From: Streptomyces sp. S.PB5 | Lineage (GTDB): Bacteria > Actinomycetota > Actinomycetes > Streptomycetales > Streptomycetaceae | Length of the DNA: 64,000 bases | Direction of reading: 5' to 3' | Assembly: GCF_030403745.1 (NCBI RefSeq) | Contig: NZ_JAQMWP010000021.1 | Span: 62,001 to 126,000, forward strand | Shown: positions 9,001 to 16,342 of the stretch, piece after piece | Numbering within the stretch: position 1 is the first letter of the stretch | Layout of the letters: every line of letters begins with the position of its first letter | Notes under the pieces: model-generated | Database searches by the model: none | Told to the model about the DNA's origin: nothing | The model's input: only the letters and a program-made list of their open reading frames with translations | Position numbers and translations under genes: made by a program

Positions 9001-11868
9001 CACCTGACCGTGAACCTCGCCGGACGTGACCGGGCGATGGACCAGACGACATGGTGGACGGACGCGTCACCGGCCCACCTCGTCCACGAACTCACCCACC
9101 AGCTGGGCCTGCGCGACGAGTACCGCGACGCCGACTCCCCGCACCGCCCCCACATCCCCGGCAGCCTCCTCGGTGCGCTGGACGAGCAGCCCGAGGACGC
9201 GTCCCTGATGCCCGCCGGCCTCCGGGGCCGGCACCTGGCCCTGCTCGGCGCACTCATCGGCCCCGTGGCCCCCCACGCTCAGCACGAGGACCAGACCTGG
9301 GAGGCGGCCCGCACGAGCACCGCACCGGTCCCGCGTCAGTCCGTCTGGGTCGACCCGGTCTCCCTGCCCAGAACCGGGTCGGCAGAGGCCGAGGCCGGGA
9401 CCGACGTCCCGGCCCGCATGCCGCAGGACGGAACGCTCACTCCCTTCAAGTCGGGCAACTTCGAGTTCACCAACCTGAAGCACACGAACGAGCGGTACCG
9501 CGACAAGGCCGTCCGCGTCATCGAGCTGCTCGGGGACCACCCGACGATCCGGGACTACATCGGCGGCCGCCCCTGCCGCATCACTTTGCACCTGCGGACC
9601 ACGCAGACCCCGGCCGACGTACGTGACCTGGGCGACGAGGGCGTGCAGATCAACCTCGCGAGCTACTACTTCGAGAAGTACGAGATCGGCTACATCATGG
9701 GCATGCTGGCCCACGAGATCGGCCTGCACCCGCTCGCCTCCCGGAACACGAACATCCCCGACGAGGAAGCGATGTTCGAAGGAGTCCCGCTCCCAGTGCC
9801 GGGGCTCGCCGACCTGAAGACACCCCGCACCATGAACACCGACAGCGCGGGCCAGGCCGACCACATCATGGCCGCCTTCCCCAGCAGCACCCGGCACGGG
9901 ATCTACCGCGACATCGTCCTGAAGATGGCCGAACTGCTGGCCCAGGCCGCGCGGGCCGGTGTGGAGGGCGCCAGGGCCAAGGACGTCACGGACCTCATCG
10001 ACTGCTACCTCATGGACGTCGCCTCCATCGCGATCACCAGCGACTACCGCATGAACGCGGCCAAGGAGCCCGGCAACACCGCCAAGGTCTACAACGCCTA
10101 CAAGGCCCTGCTCGCCCAGCACATGGCCGAGGACAGCCCCGCCCGTCCCCTGCTGCCCGCCGACAAGGGACTGTTCGGTGTCGTGAGGGATTTCGCCCAG
10201 CTCGCCACCAGCCTCGCGACGAACAACCGCGGCGACAGCATCCAGCAGCCCATCGCGACGGACGAGGCCCGACCCCGGCTGCCGCAGGGCACGCAGACGC
10301 CTCCGCAGCAAACCCCGGCCGCAACACGGCCGTTGAACGGCACACGCGACCAACGCCGCCGCTTCGTGGTGCGGGCCGGCTTCGATGCACGGCGGTTCTC
10401 GTACGAGGGCGGGCCGGTCACCGACCTCACCGTGCGCCTCGCGATCCGGGGCCCGCAGGACCAGGTCGCACAGGTGCGCGACCGGCTCGAGGCGGGAGTG
10501 CGTGAGTTCCTGAACGCACCCGAGTACCGCCTGCCGAACGGGGACCGTCTGCACGTCACCGTGGAGCTGGTCCGGCCGTCGGACTCCCCGCACCTGACCG
10601 TGAACCTCGCCGGACGTGACCGGGCGATGGACCAGACGACATGGTGGACGGACGCCGACCCGGTCCAGCTCGTCCACGAACTCACCCACCAGCTGGGCCT
10701 GCGCGACGAGTACCGCGACGCCGACTCCCCGCACCGCCCCCACATCCCCGGCAGCCTGCTGGGCGCTCTGAGCGAGTCCCCCGAGGACTCCTCACTCGCC
10801 GCCGGCGGCCTCCGAGGCCGACACCTGGCCCTGCTCGGCGCACTCATCGGGGACGTCACCGCTGCCCCCGCTCAGGAGACCGCGCAGACCTGGGACGCGG
10901 CCCGTACCGCAGCCGTACCCGTCCCGCACAAGTCGGTGTGGGTGGACCCGGTCTCCCTGCCCGAGCAGGCCGACGGCACGGCGGCCGACGGAGTCCCGGC
11001 GCGCGTGCAGCAGGACCAGAACACCCAACCGGCGCCCGCCTACGTGCCGTTCTCCTCGGAGAACTTCGAGTTCACCAATCTCAAGTTCACGGACGACAGA
11101 TACCTCGCCAAGGCCGTCCGCATCATGGAGCTGCTGCGTAAGCACGACACGATCCGGGACTACGTCGGCGGCCGCCCCTGCCGAATCACCCTCCGCGTGC
11201 GCACGACCGAGACCCCGGCTGACGTGATCGACCGTGGTGCGGACGGCGTGGACATCAACCTGGCCAGCTACTACTTCGAGAAGTACGAGATCGGCTACAT
11301 CATGGGCATGCTGGCCCACGAGATCGGCCTGCACCCGCTCGCCTCCCGGAACACGAACATCCCCGACGAGGAAGCGATGTTCGAGGGAGTCCCGCTCGCC
11401 GTGCCGGGCCTGACGGACCTCAGGACACCCCGCACCATGAACACCGAGGGCGCGGGCCAGGCCGACCACATCATGGCCGCCTTCCCCAGCAGCACCCGGC
11501 ACGGGATCTACCGCGACATCGTCGTGTCGATGGCCCGGATCCTGGCGCAGGACGCGGTGAACGGGGCAGAGAACGCGCAGTCCAGAGACGTAACGGACCT
11601 GATCGACTGCTACCTGATGGACCTCGCCTCGATCGCGGTGACCAACGACCACCGGATGCAAGCGGCGACGGAGCCCAGCTACACGGCGAAGGTCTTCAAC
11701 GCCTACAAGCAGGCACTCGTCGCCCAGTTGCCGGCCAACTCCCCGCTCAGGGCCCTCCTTCCGTCGGACAAGAGCATGTTCGGGGTGATGAACGACTTCC
11801 GTCGCATTGGCACTTACATCGCGATCAACAACCGCGGCGACAGCATCCAGCGGACCGACCCGACCTGA
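1..11868 (+). CDS. Giant polymorphic-toxin-like protein, 5' partial
   Basis: The frame is open from base 1 to the TGA at 11866-11868, so the true start lies upstream; residue numbers here count from the in-frame GTG at 70, which is not a likely start. Residues 1-1300 are beta-rich, loosely repeated segments. Two OTU-like segments follow (near residues 1340 and 1635), with DGASFFHAL and RGNGFFAAL where active OTU proteases have DGNCxFxAx, so both lack the nucleophile. Acidic linkers, a Glu/Arg/Gln-rich coiled coil (about 2110-2170), a deaminase-like segment (H2202-x-E2204 and C2237-x-x-C2240) and three tandem 525-530-residue repeats complete it. Each repeat has HELTHQLGLRDE and LAHEIGLH. The architecture resembles the huge Streptomyces proteins that databases call lonely-Cys-domain proteins, and interbacterial toxins. 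The function is unknown; toxin, self-processing and export are inferences. No immunity gene is recognisable directly downstream. Confidence 0.85.
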   Translation, partial: RRLAGWDSRTPGRTGPNPDAEPPVPWYLTREDPVHLSGQVRAEGFRPDRPQNAVPSDGQTQQPGPPQNQDGQPAPQDPLRAFADSVLDTLHRSYPSLFVPPLMLRHPRLARFWYGDGRMRTALHNDRQVREALNRPSLAQSLDDLTTTGVPVTLTEDGKVRRGHHTLILRARLTDRRFETTMSERSLRNAVIGTEVSGQGQQASITLSGGVELGVSPRDHDKVPEAGVPRQTGNVSVGARYARTDQKATRSTATVTHDHLMFQNGADLYSYQVELGASFEGHRRPRGWARLASVGLLGAGVFVSKVEERPLFNRGSETVGRVELAVPAAHGSDRHAPADPPPTGPAPAPAPVRLSAVEADQLLDGTRPLPRTDSASQRLVRRLLRAPHVVLSTEGGAQRQQLVQDTADRASGTSWHVSAPGAPVRSALRRAMANLHVAGQLGQYLGPFGSRITGLNGAGPLQTHYLKAAVRGELDNLRVKSDPKAASLEATIGNEHRVAGSASTVSRTTLGVQGADMPLQQAPGGPAVVGSYSTALQYAWGKGRSVAQTLTRGRNTTLTYAGRMYLVVADAAETVAVRDRWTAAMGTVGTRVGSGISSAAGRLSEGLGRALAPRRAAAALQRVRDAVMFHLPMQDVIEAGLAPDGLGTDTPRNLGRGYRVPPFLRGRRFPSHPSGQLDASHAAQQLMEQMTKIGVPSHDREQVLQRLSPDFLRAHLHELTTDGMTLPVRYRTWRSPSRLPVGGSPGQVRFKLTPVSTTVERLRTGFELEDYRTTARDNSGSSSQDRGADVTLATGQRAAESGILLANPSLQGTAAKQRSSTRTETTGNTSMPNIATTQAHAEIATSYRLTVTMTDASGEALSPRAGTSVGTLNEIVPAGLLTPTRDGTDGMLTEEDVPEPERAVQMLTADQARPQGIAAWRSGDDGTGNADPDVLPFDDRIGSGILAVDIRGAANVQDALTLATARADGMGDSDLGRRHTGNVLSERVRMARLTPLTGLGTAPAQAQQEATTQVGLTAGFREALGTNGSQLPAQASARLFGQSHTADSRLYAKMHRTGARLLAVESKPRMEAMQRSKTSDALEAGITDNVEGVVGTSPLAGNSNAGVTNPGASVPIGGANDGTGLKSTVDTTLGTHLKVVTDRSMLFAIPVSWLSVAEVDHHLTDSRPLHALGKAKRGPRAAEAETTALVWLREDIARDYGLLDDTTFPDEVGAAWDAMAKAAGDLAAAEKGYYDARARARETWLDLTAEEQTALGDDQPDQPTVLPQSMAQSPAVAAWQAAREEVRRWQGHTDSAAADHHRLHLAASRLTAHHQGRATVPVPDRAQEYTEPAWRSEAPEPYRITDATDSASRTLTSPDGTTVREVHDMPHDGASFFHALIAVAQDRGRLPHLLGTDLAARFTAAPGDPAVTERAVRAARNRLAWELGENRNEDLLDTLALDAADTFTQDELDFAQVRLTPAQQAEFDAFGRLPQTLWPTPEQRVALATAAMLRPFTSEPPQGDTEPAPPERRAGDHGGADLLPALAARLLGTPVTVVTGEGREQRFLPHGTDPAAVDPATDPVLFAADGYFHAALPPGTPPPVATPLPARGTTSGTGTDTGTPDTGRTDTSPAHRSHATPPWHPPAESTGPRYRLARDGVLTAPDGATYTQGTPTGRGNGFFAALSTALHHAAQQPGLDRHEATRLRLRAGTPPARLMRLNGLPGARAEHDSLFTPPPLTVRPGAPAPSQDARDGHLRRHLAEAPWGPGADRAVAEWAAAATGTTVTLVEENGTAHTYPGPSGASGPHLRLRRRGGDFVPLIQRTPAPAPTPPASESVPALSDQDPASVPLPVSPTGSDLPGMPGEEEAYDLSTLSGAGETTDAGAASDVEMDLDSGADSERAAVEAGPEHAFAVEFADLLDETELRADALLDVVRRRHAQLGGFPDVAFDSAFTEHTGIGVPEALDQVEQAGRLSSEEYEALREALGLGIGVPFTQTTPPGTSQRDREVTLRMLDRVARLVKEALRKPDRRADAQVTPHIAVTVLPDGSLGIAGNTGAKALTADEAALVEQELRWFVSGQEPGGTQRVRELEQWSRDEESHRQWSARLDQEERELADRSAEQAQLRTQLEEQYETGEWDDGLQQQWDTLLEDERAAGQEERRLTGERQQWRSDERWLARRRPGVARDVRDRTKLRALATGWYRLYHPDSPELDLVKRALANPRILNVAGQDGTPAPGTHGSEHGELTLLGHWVAHWENNPGDPNAPQTLPLGGFKMACASCDLAYQAVNEHIGSTLGYRVQASGTHGMFFPGWRMPQWMRQRPQLVQHIRDNAESIGAYLDQGGVLQGERTEGTHEQNPDGSSSEYESGDEAMDTDAMPDSPAPGTSPRLPRTLSPGPVEPAATPPAPRGPRDNRPRFVVRSGFDARRFSYGGQAVTDLTVRLAIRGPESQAAQVRRQLAAGVRQLLNDPAHRLPNGDRLHVTVEHVDLAESPHLTVDLVGRDRAMDQTTWWADASPAHLVHELTHQLGLRDEYRDADSPHRPHIPGSLLGALEEQPEDASLTAAGLRGRHLALMSALIGDVTPQPQQEAQTWDAARTAATPVPRESVWVDPVSLPRTGSAETGTDVPARMPQDATITPFRSGNYEFTNLKHTNETYRDKAVRIIDLLRKHDTIRDYIGGRPCRITLHLRTTETPADVTDRGEAGVDINLASYYFEKYDIGYIMGMLAHEIGLHPLASRNTNIPDEESMFEGVPLAVPGLTDLKTPRTMSTEGAGQADHIMAAFPSSTRHGIYRDIVVRMAGVLAEDALAREEGAKAKDVTDLIDTYLMDLATIAVTNDRRKDAAWEPRYTAKVYNAYKEMFAAQLADDSPVRPLLPADKSWYNVTRNFLGLGTSFTFSNQGDSIQTGTGPDEARPRLPRPATGTAPRPTDAPQRPRDNRPRFVVRSGFDARRFSYDGEPVTDLTVRVTLRGADAHAAQVYDRLTAGVHEFLNNPGHRLPNGDRLHVTVELVRPSDSPHLTVNLAGRDRAMDQTTWWTDASPAHLVHELTHQLGLRDEYRDADSPHRPHIPGSLLGALDEQPEDASLMPAGLRGRHLALLGALIGPVAPHAQHEDQTWEAARTSTAPVPRQSVWVDPVSLPRTGSAEAEAGTDVPARMPQDGTLTPFKSGNFEFTNLKHTNERYRDKAVRVIELLGDHPTIRDYIGGRPCRITLHLRTTQTPADVRDLGDEGVQINLASYYFEKYEIGYIMGMLAHEIGLHPLASRNTNIPDEEAMFEGVPLPVPGLADLKTPRTMNTDSAGQADHIMAAFPSSTRHGIYRDIVLKMAELLAQAARAGVEGARAKDVTDLIDCYLMDVASIAITSDYRMNAAKEPGNTAKVYNAYKALLAQHMAEDSPARPLLPADKGLFGVVRDFAQLATSLATNNRGDSIQQPIATDEARPRLPQGTQTPPQQTPAATRPLNGTRDQRRRFVVRAGFDARRFSYEGGPVTDLTVRLAIRGPQDQVAQVRDRLEAGVREFLNAPEYRLPNGDRLHVTVELVRPSDSPHLTVNLAGRDRAMDQTTWWTDADPVQLVHELTHQLGLRDEYRDADSPHRPHIPGSLLGALSESPEDSSLAAGGLRGRHLALLGALIGDVTAAPAQETAQTWDAARTAAVPVPHKSVWVDPVSLPEQADGTAADGVPARVQQDQNTQPAPAYVPFSSENFEFTNLKFTDDRYLAKAVRIMELLRKHDTIRDYVGGRPCRITLRVRTTETPADVIDRGADGVDINLASYYFEKYEIGYIMGMLAHEIGLHPLASRNTNIPDEEAMFEGVPLAVPGLTDLRTPRTMNTEGAGQADHIMAAFPSSTRHGIYRDIVVSMARILAQDAVNGAENAQSRDVTDLIDCYLMDLASIAVTNDHRMQAATEPSYTAKVFNAYKQALVAQLPANSPLRALLPSDKSMFGVMNDFRRIGTYIAINNRGDSIQRTDPT
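7181..11865 (+). repeat. Three tandem 1.5-1.6 kb coding repeats
   Basis: Units begin at 7181, 8756 and 10346 (periods 1575 and 1590 bp, both whole codons) and each closes with a GDSIQ sequence, the last just before the stop. Each unit holds an N-terminal segment (RFVVRSGFDARRFSY in units 1 and 2, with alanine replacing the second serine in unit 3), a first zinc motif (His at residues 2481, 3006, 3536) and a second HE motif (His at 2688, 3215, 3750), followed by GQADHIMAAFPSSTRHGIY. Stretches of tens of bases around both motifs are identical at the DNA level, including synonymous positions, which implies recent duplication or gene conversion. Confidence 0.95.
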
Positions 11869-11879
11869 TCCCGCCGGGC

Positions 11880-12217
11880 CATGTCAGCCCCTTCGGTGGC
11901 TTGGCCCAGCGGCAGTGACAGAGTGGTGTTGGCCGACGGGCCGACGTCCGTCTGGCGTACACGGGTGAGATCGCGTCGGGCAGAGCCCTGTTCCGGACTC
12001 GGACCTCGTCGATGCGACCGGTGAAGAACGCCCGGCTGTACGCAGTTCGTACTCCACCGGGCTGCGCATGCCCAGGGGAGTACCTGCGTTGCCGGCGAAC
12101 GAACAGGGCAAGCGGCTGAAGTGGGTTCACCGGTTTCCCGATGCTGTCGAGCACTTTCAATTCTCCGCGGTCGATGAACGAGGACCTGCCGCTGCTTGCC
12201 CGCGAGCTCGAGTTCAC
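11880..12217 (-). pseudogene. LamG-domain protein remnant
   Basis: Read leftward, this stretch encodes FTGRIDEVRVRNRALPDA, the typical C-terminal strand of LamG/concanavalin-like domains. The preceding residues (SPVEYELRTAG) are in another frame, so there is at least one frameshift, and no intact start was found. It is probably a relic of a secreted or cell-surface protein. A long rightward frame over the same DNA has no recognisable domain. Confidence 0.5.
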
Positions 12218-12338
12218 CGTTGAGGAGAATGCGGTCTACGACGCGCGGGTCGCCCACCAGTGGGCACCTCGGCCGCGGATCACCGTGCACGGCACAGGTC
12301 CCGCGGCGCGCAATGACCTCGCGTGGTTCGAGGCCGTC

Positions 12339-13184
12339 TCAACCGCCACGGGCATGTGGGCGACCGCTCCCGGCGTCACGATCACCCTCACGAACGGGGC
12401 TATTCTCGCGCCCCCGCAAGAAGTATCTGCTCAGCGGCTTGCCCGTACGACTGTCGAGTTCGAACGCGTCCCCGTCGTGGAGCACAATCGCCCGAAACCG
12501 GTCCCGCTTCGGCTCGCAGTGCATGCCCTGCGGCATTTGTTCCAGGGACTTGGCGAGTACGGGGTTCACGGGCGGCGGCACAGACAGATCCATGCTCCGG
12601 CTCCTGAGCGGTCCGCGGCATGGCTTGGGACGGGCACAACGGGCAGGTCAAGGAAGCGGGATCGAGCGCAGGGCGTGATGGGTCCTCGGCTCGACGACGG
12701 CATGGCCAGAGCGGTCTTCGGGCGCGATGAGCGCGGGGTGTTCGCCGCCCCTGGAGTGTGGGTACGGCGGCGACATGCGCGGCACGGCGGCTCCGGTTGC
12801 GTCCGGGCCGGCGTGCAGGTCGACCGTGAGCACGCGTCCCCTGATGCCGTTGTTCCCGGGGTGAAGGTCACGAACCGCCCACCGGTCAGCTCGGCTTCCT
12901 CCGTGGCGGTGTCGCAGCTCCACAGCCTGCGGGGGTGGTTGAGATCGTAGGCGTTCCAGGTACCGGTGCCCGGGTCCTCCGGGGTGTCGAACAGCACCAG
13001 CACACCGTCCAACGAGATCACACCGCGTTCGGGCTTCAGGCCCGGGGCGTCGGCGACGGTCCTTCGCGGCTCGAGCGTGACCGGGTCGAGACGGCGGAGG
13101 GGCGGGAGGGCGTCCCCGGCAGTATCCGAGCTGCCTGCGCACACCAGGTAGCCGCCGCTGGAGATCAGGCGACAACCTCACCAC
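12339..13184 (-). pseudogene. PQQ-like beta-propeller protein remnant
   Basis: Leftward pieces in three frames read like consecutive parts of one beta-propeller protein: LRRLDPVTLEPRRTVADAPG and GVLVLFDTPEDPGTGTW in one frame, GRVLTVDLHAGPD after a frameshift near 12830, then IVLHDGDAFELDSRTGKPL near 12480. The DGDAFELDSRTGKPL pattern is the classic propeller-blade signature. Several frameshifts and missing ends make it a pseudogene. With the LamG piece next to it, it suggests a decayed surface or Rhs-like locus downstream of the giant gene. Confidence 0.5.
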
Positions 13185-13459
13185 CCTGTCCTTGCCGGCG
13201 ACTCGGTCAACGGCCGCATAGGCGAGCGGAGGGGCGATCGCCTGGACATCTGCCCCCTCTCCGACCCAGAACCCGACAAACAGCGGCGGCGGTCACCTCC
13301 AGCAGTCCCGCTCGTTCGAGACCACCGCCAGAAAACGGGCTCACACCCCACCAACTCACGCACGCGTGCCAGGGCTTCCAGGTCGTCGGTGAGTTGCCTG
13401 CGCGTCACGATCGTCTTCCTACCGCCTCCGCCCCAAGGCGGATCCGGGTCGGCAAGCGG
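13185..13459. other. Intergenic, no recognisable feature
   Basis: This lies between the propeller remnant and the 3' end of the peptidase gene. No open frame with plausible codon use, no convincing hairpin and no conserved motif was seen. Confidence 0.5.
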
Positions 13460-14944
13460 TCAGGACGGCACGGCGGGGCAGCGGGTGCCCCGGGGTGGGA
13501 CTGCCAGGTCGGTGAGGTAGCTGTCCACGGCGTTCTCCATACACGGGCCGCTGGTGACGCTGCCGTGGCCGTGGCCCTCATAGGTGAGGAGCACACCGCT
13601 GCGGCCGAGCTGCCGGGCCACCGAGACCGCCCACGGGTAGCCGGTGGCGGGGTCATGCAGCGCGTTGGAGACCAGGATCGGCGGGGCACCGTGTGCATCC
13701 AGGCGGTGCTGCGGGTTGGCAGTCGGCGCGCCCAGACACGCCGCTGCCATGTGGATCGGCAGCAGGTAAGGCAGGTCAGGCGCGGTCCTGTTCATCATGG
13801 CGACGAGCAAGGCGTACTCCCGGTAGTCGCGCACCGGCAGGTGCCAGTCCGAGCAGAAGACCGGGGTGGCCAAAGGCAGCGGTGCTATCGAGGTGGGCGA
13901 CGCGGGCAGTGGCTTGCTCACGTCCATCCCCGCGATCGTCGTGGCCAGGCCTGCGTAGTCGGCCCCGTAGAACTTCCGGAACGCGATCTTGTTCACCAGG
14001 TCCGAAGTCGACAGCGAGGTACCCGGCTTCGTCGGGTCCTCCAGCTCGCCGCGCCCGGCCCGGGCCAACAGGCTCTGCCAGACGGCGCCGACGTCGCGGC
14101 CGTGCAGCGCGCAGCCTGAGGCACCGTTGCACCACTTCACGAACTCCCGGAATGAATCCTCTGCCGTGGCCGCCTCGGCCTGGAGGAAGTCTCGGGTGGT
14201 CGGGACGCTGTGGTCTATGACGCTCTCCAGCACCATCGCGCGCACGCGACGCGGGTAGGTCTCGGCGTACTGCGCCCCGAGCAGCGTGCCGTACGAGCTG
14301 CCGTGGAAGGTCAGTTTCCGCTCGCCGAGGGCGGCCCGGAGGGCGTCCAAGTCCCGGACCGTCTGGGCGGTGTCAAGGTGGTCGAACACCGGGCCGGTAC
14401 GGGCCCGGCAGTCGGCACGGAGCCGCCTGTTGTAGGCCATGGTGGCGTCGAAGTCCGCCTGGCTCTTCAGCTCCGGTGACGGCCGCTCGGCAAGCAGGTC
14501 GCCGGAGCAGGTCACGGGGTTGCTGCCGCCCACGCCGCGCGGGTCGAAGCTGACGATGTCGAAGCTGCGGCGGACCTCGGGGCTGAACCGGCTGATACGG
14601 CGCACCACCATCTCCACACCCGAGTCGCCCGGCCCGCCGGGGCCGAACACCATCGAGCCGACGCGTGCGCCGGGGTCGGTGGCCTTGCGGCGGGCCACGG
14701 CCAGGTCGAGCCTCGGCCCGTCCGGGTGGGCCCAGTCGACCGGCACCGAAAGAGTGGCGCACTCGGCTCCCGGCTTCTCCGGGTCGTCACACGGCGTCCA
14801 CCGCAGGGCCCCGGTGGCCGACGGCGACGCGTGGACCGCGGGAGCGGCGGCGAAGCCGGTGGTGACGGCCATGATGCCTCCCACCACCATGGCCGTGCTC
14901 CACGCGGCGATGCGCCGCAGTGTGGGTCTATCCCTTAACGCCAT
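13460..14944 (-). CDS. Secreted S33-family tripeptidyl aminopeptidase (alpha/beta hydrolase)
   Basis: This 494-residue protein has an N-terminal signal peptide (basic start, hydrophobic residues about 14-33, likely cleavage near AVHAS) and is probably exported. The alpha/beta-hydrolase core shows the oxyanion-region GPGGPG at 101-106, the nucleophile elbow GSSYG (Ser217), Asp431 in HDPATGY and a His in GHGHGS (458/460), giving a complete triad. Length and motifs match the Streptomyces SlpD/SlpE/Tap secreted tripeptidyl aminopeptidases, which remove N-terminal tripeptides from extracellular peptides. The ATG at 14944 has a strong GAGGAGG ribosome site about 5 bases upstream. It stands alone between pseudogenes and an IS scar, so genomic context adds nothing about its substrate. 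Confidence 0.9.
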   Translation of the reverse strand: MALRDRPTLRRIAAWSTAMVVGGIMAVTTGFAAAPAVHASPSATGALRWTPCDDPEKPGAECATLSVPVDWAHPDGPRLDLAVARRKATDPGARVGSMVFGPGGPGDSGVEMVVRRISRFSPEVRRSFDIVSFDPRGVGGSNPVTCSGDLLAERPSPELKSQADFDATMAYNRRLRADCRARTGPVFDHLDTAQTVRDLDALRAALGERKLTFHGSSYGTLLGAQYAETYPRRVRAMVLESVIDHSVPTTRDFLQAEAATAEDSFREFVKWCNGASGCALHGRDVGAVWQSLLARAGRGELEDPTKPGTSLSTSDLVNKIAFRKFYGADYAGLATTIAGMDVSKPLPASPTSIAPLPLATPVFCSDWHLPVRDYREYALLVAMMNRTAPDLPYLLPIHMAAACLGAPTANPQHRLDAHGAPPILVSNALHDPATGYPWAVSVARQLGRSGVLLTYEGHGHGSVTSGPCMENAVDSYLTDLAVPPRGTRCPAVPS

Positions 14945-15199
14945 GGATCCTCCTCGTGAAGAGAACGGTTGTGTCGGCGTGCGGACCGGGCCCGGGGCAC
15001 CGTCGTCACGTTAGGTGCACTGGCGGCCATGTGGTGCCCTTGCCAGGGGCTATTCCGGGTTGGGTCAGGGACTGCTCAGGGGTGAGCGGGGCCCAGGGCG
15101 AAAAACGTCAGGGTCGGGTCAGGGAAGGGACTTCGTCGCAGTTTCGGTCGGCACGTGAGCCACGACACCGACCTCCACTAGGAGGGAAGCACCGTCGAT

Positions 15200-15331
15200 A
15201 TGCTGATCAACAAGCTCAAGGCCGCGGCATCGCAACCCCGCTACGGCAAGACGCCAGGCAGCTACCTCGCCGGCCTGCTCCTACGCGCCTTGATGATCTG
15301 GACCAAGATCCTCACCCCGACCGCCCATTGA
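15200..15331 (+). CDS. Small 43-residue basic peptide, unknown
   Basis: A short frame starts at ATG 15200, with a GGAGGGA ribosome-site-like sequence at 15181-15187 (a rather long 12-base spacing). The peptide begins MLINKLKAAA and has a hydrophobic stretch SYLAGLLLRALMIW, so it could be a membrane-active or toxin-like miniprotein. It ends immediately before the IS5-type fragment. No family was recognised; it may be real or a chance frame. Confidence 0.35.
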   Translation: MLINKLKAAASQPRYGKTPGSYLAGLLLRALMIWTKILTPTAH

Positions 15332-15412
15332 TCACGACGCGATACGCGCCCTAACGAGTTGGTGCGTGATAGATGGTGAGGTGTCGTGCCTGGCCGATGG
15401 CATGATCCGGTT

Positions 15413-15551
15413 ATGGCGATCATGGTCAATCGAGCAGTGCTGGCGCATCGGCTGTTCACGGGATCTCCCCGCGCCATCTTGCGTGCCTGGTCGAGGAGTT
15501 GGCGGTGCTGTGGCAGGCCGGGATCGAGGGCCGTCGCCACGCTGCACGGGC
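15413..15551 (+). mobile_element. IS5-type transposase N-terminal fragment
   Basis: The rightward reading MVNRAVLAHRLFTG followed, one base out of frame, by ISPRHLACLVEELAVLWQAG matches the first 40-50 residues of common Streptomyces IS5-type transposases. It carries a frameshift near 15460 and stops abruptly at the junction with the IS30 remnant, so it is a dead fragment. Confidence 0.55.
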
Positions 15552-16051
15552 CGGCGTGTCTTGAGATGGGCGGCGATCTGCTCCGGGCTCCACTCCAGGT
15601 CGAGCTTGGACTGCACCTCGGCCTTGAGCTCGGGGTCCGCGGACAGCTTGGAACGTCTGGGACGTCCGGCGCGCTCGCGGCCGCGGTGGTGGACCAGGTC
15701 GGCGTCGTATCTGCCGTAGTCGCGCGGGCGGCTGTTGCGCCGCAGCTCCCGGCTGACCGTCGACGGTGCCCGCCCGAGCAGGCCGGCTATCTCCCGGATC
15801 CTCAGGCCGCGACCACGCAACGAGGCGGTCCTTCGACGCTCCAACAGCGACAAGTACCGGCCCGAACGCGAGGCTCCCGGGAGATAGTCCGGTTGCAGAC
15901 CACCGTTCTCCCTCCGCCACCGGTAGCCCGTCTTACGCCCGATCCCGAGTTGCCTGCATGCCTCTACGCTGCCCACCCCGGACGCCAGAAGGCGCCAGTA
16001 CTCGGCCTCGAGCTCCAGTCTGCGTTTGCGTCCCCGCCTCGCCACCAACAC
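15552..16051 (-). mobile_element. IS30-family transposase, 3'-truncated
   Basis: The leftward frame encodes the N-terminal two helix-turn-helix segments of an IS30-family transposase: RLELEAEYWRLLASG, an arginine-rich helix, LRIREIAGLLGRAPSTVSRE, then DPELKAEVQSKLDLEWSPEQ. Homology ends near HLKTRRP at about 15552, where IS5-type sequence begins. The whole DDE catalytic domain is missing, so it cannot transpose. The open frame continues over the fused DNA to 15332, but those residues are not transposase. Confidence 0.75.
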
Positions 16052-16162
16052 TCCACAATGATCAAGGAATGTTGCGGCAAGCGTTTAGGACCCAAGAACT
16101 TGGCTGAGGGTCACTTCTCAGAGACTGGCGACCGTACTCTTTCGCCGCCGTCCTGCACACGC

Positions 16163-16225
16163 TCACGAAATCGGGGTAGGCCGAGGGCCGAGAACGAGGA
16201 AGTACTCAAGCTGGCGGACGTCCAT
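16163..16225 (-). pseudogene. LysR-family regulator start, 20-codon remnant
   Basis: The leftward ATG at 16225 encodes MDVRQLEYFLVLG, the signature N-terminus of LysR-type regulators, then loses homology and stops after 20 codons. The upstream side contains no intact partner gene on the other strand. It is probably the stump left by a deletion that also brought in the adjoining IS scar. Confidence 0.5.
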
Positions 16226-16342
16226 GCGGCGATTCTCACTCGCCGCCGGGCCGCCCGGCGCGCGCAGGTCAGCGGTGCAGAAGGCGTCCGGCGGCGCGGC
16301 GCGGCTCCCGTCGTGGACGCCGTGCGGCAAGGATGACGGGTC

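Noticed and set aside
12141..12950. A 269-codon rightward frame downstream of the giant gene that could be an immunity protein
   Set aside because: The opposite strand carries LamG and propeller-like residues in this region, and the rightward product has low-complexity runs and no ribosome site. I cannot exclude a short immunity gene but do not see one.
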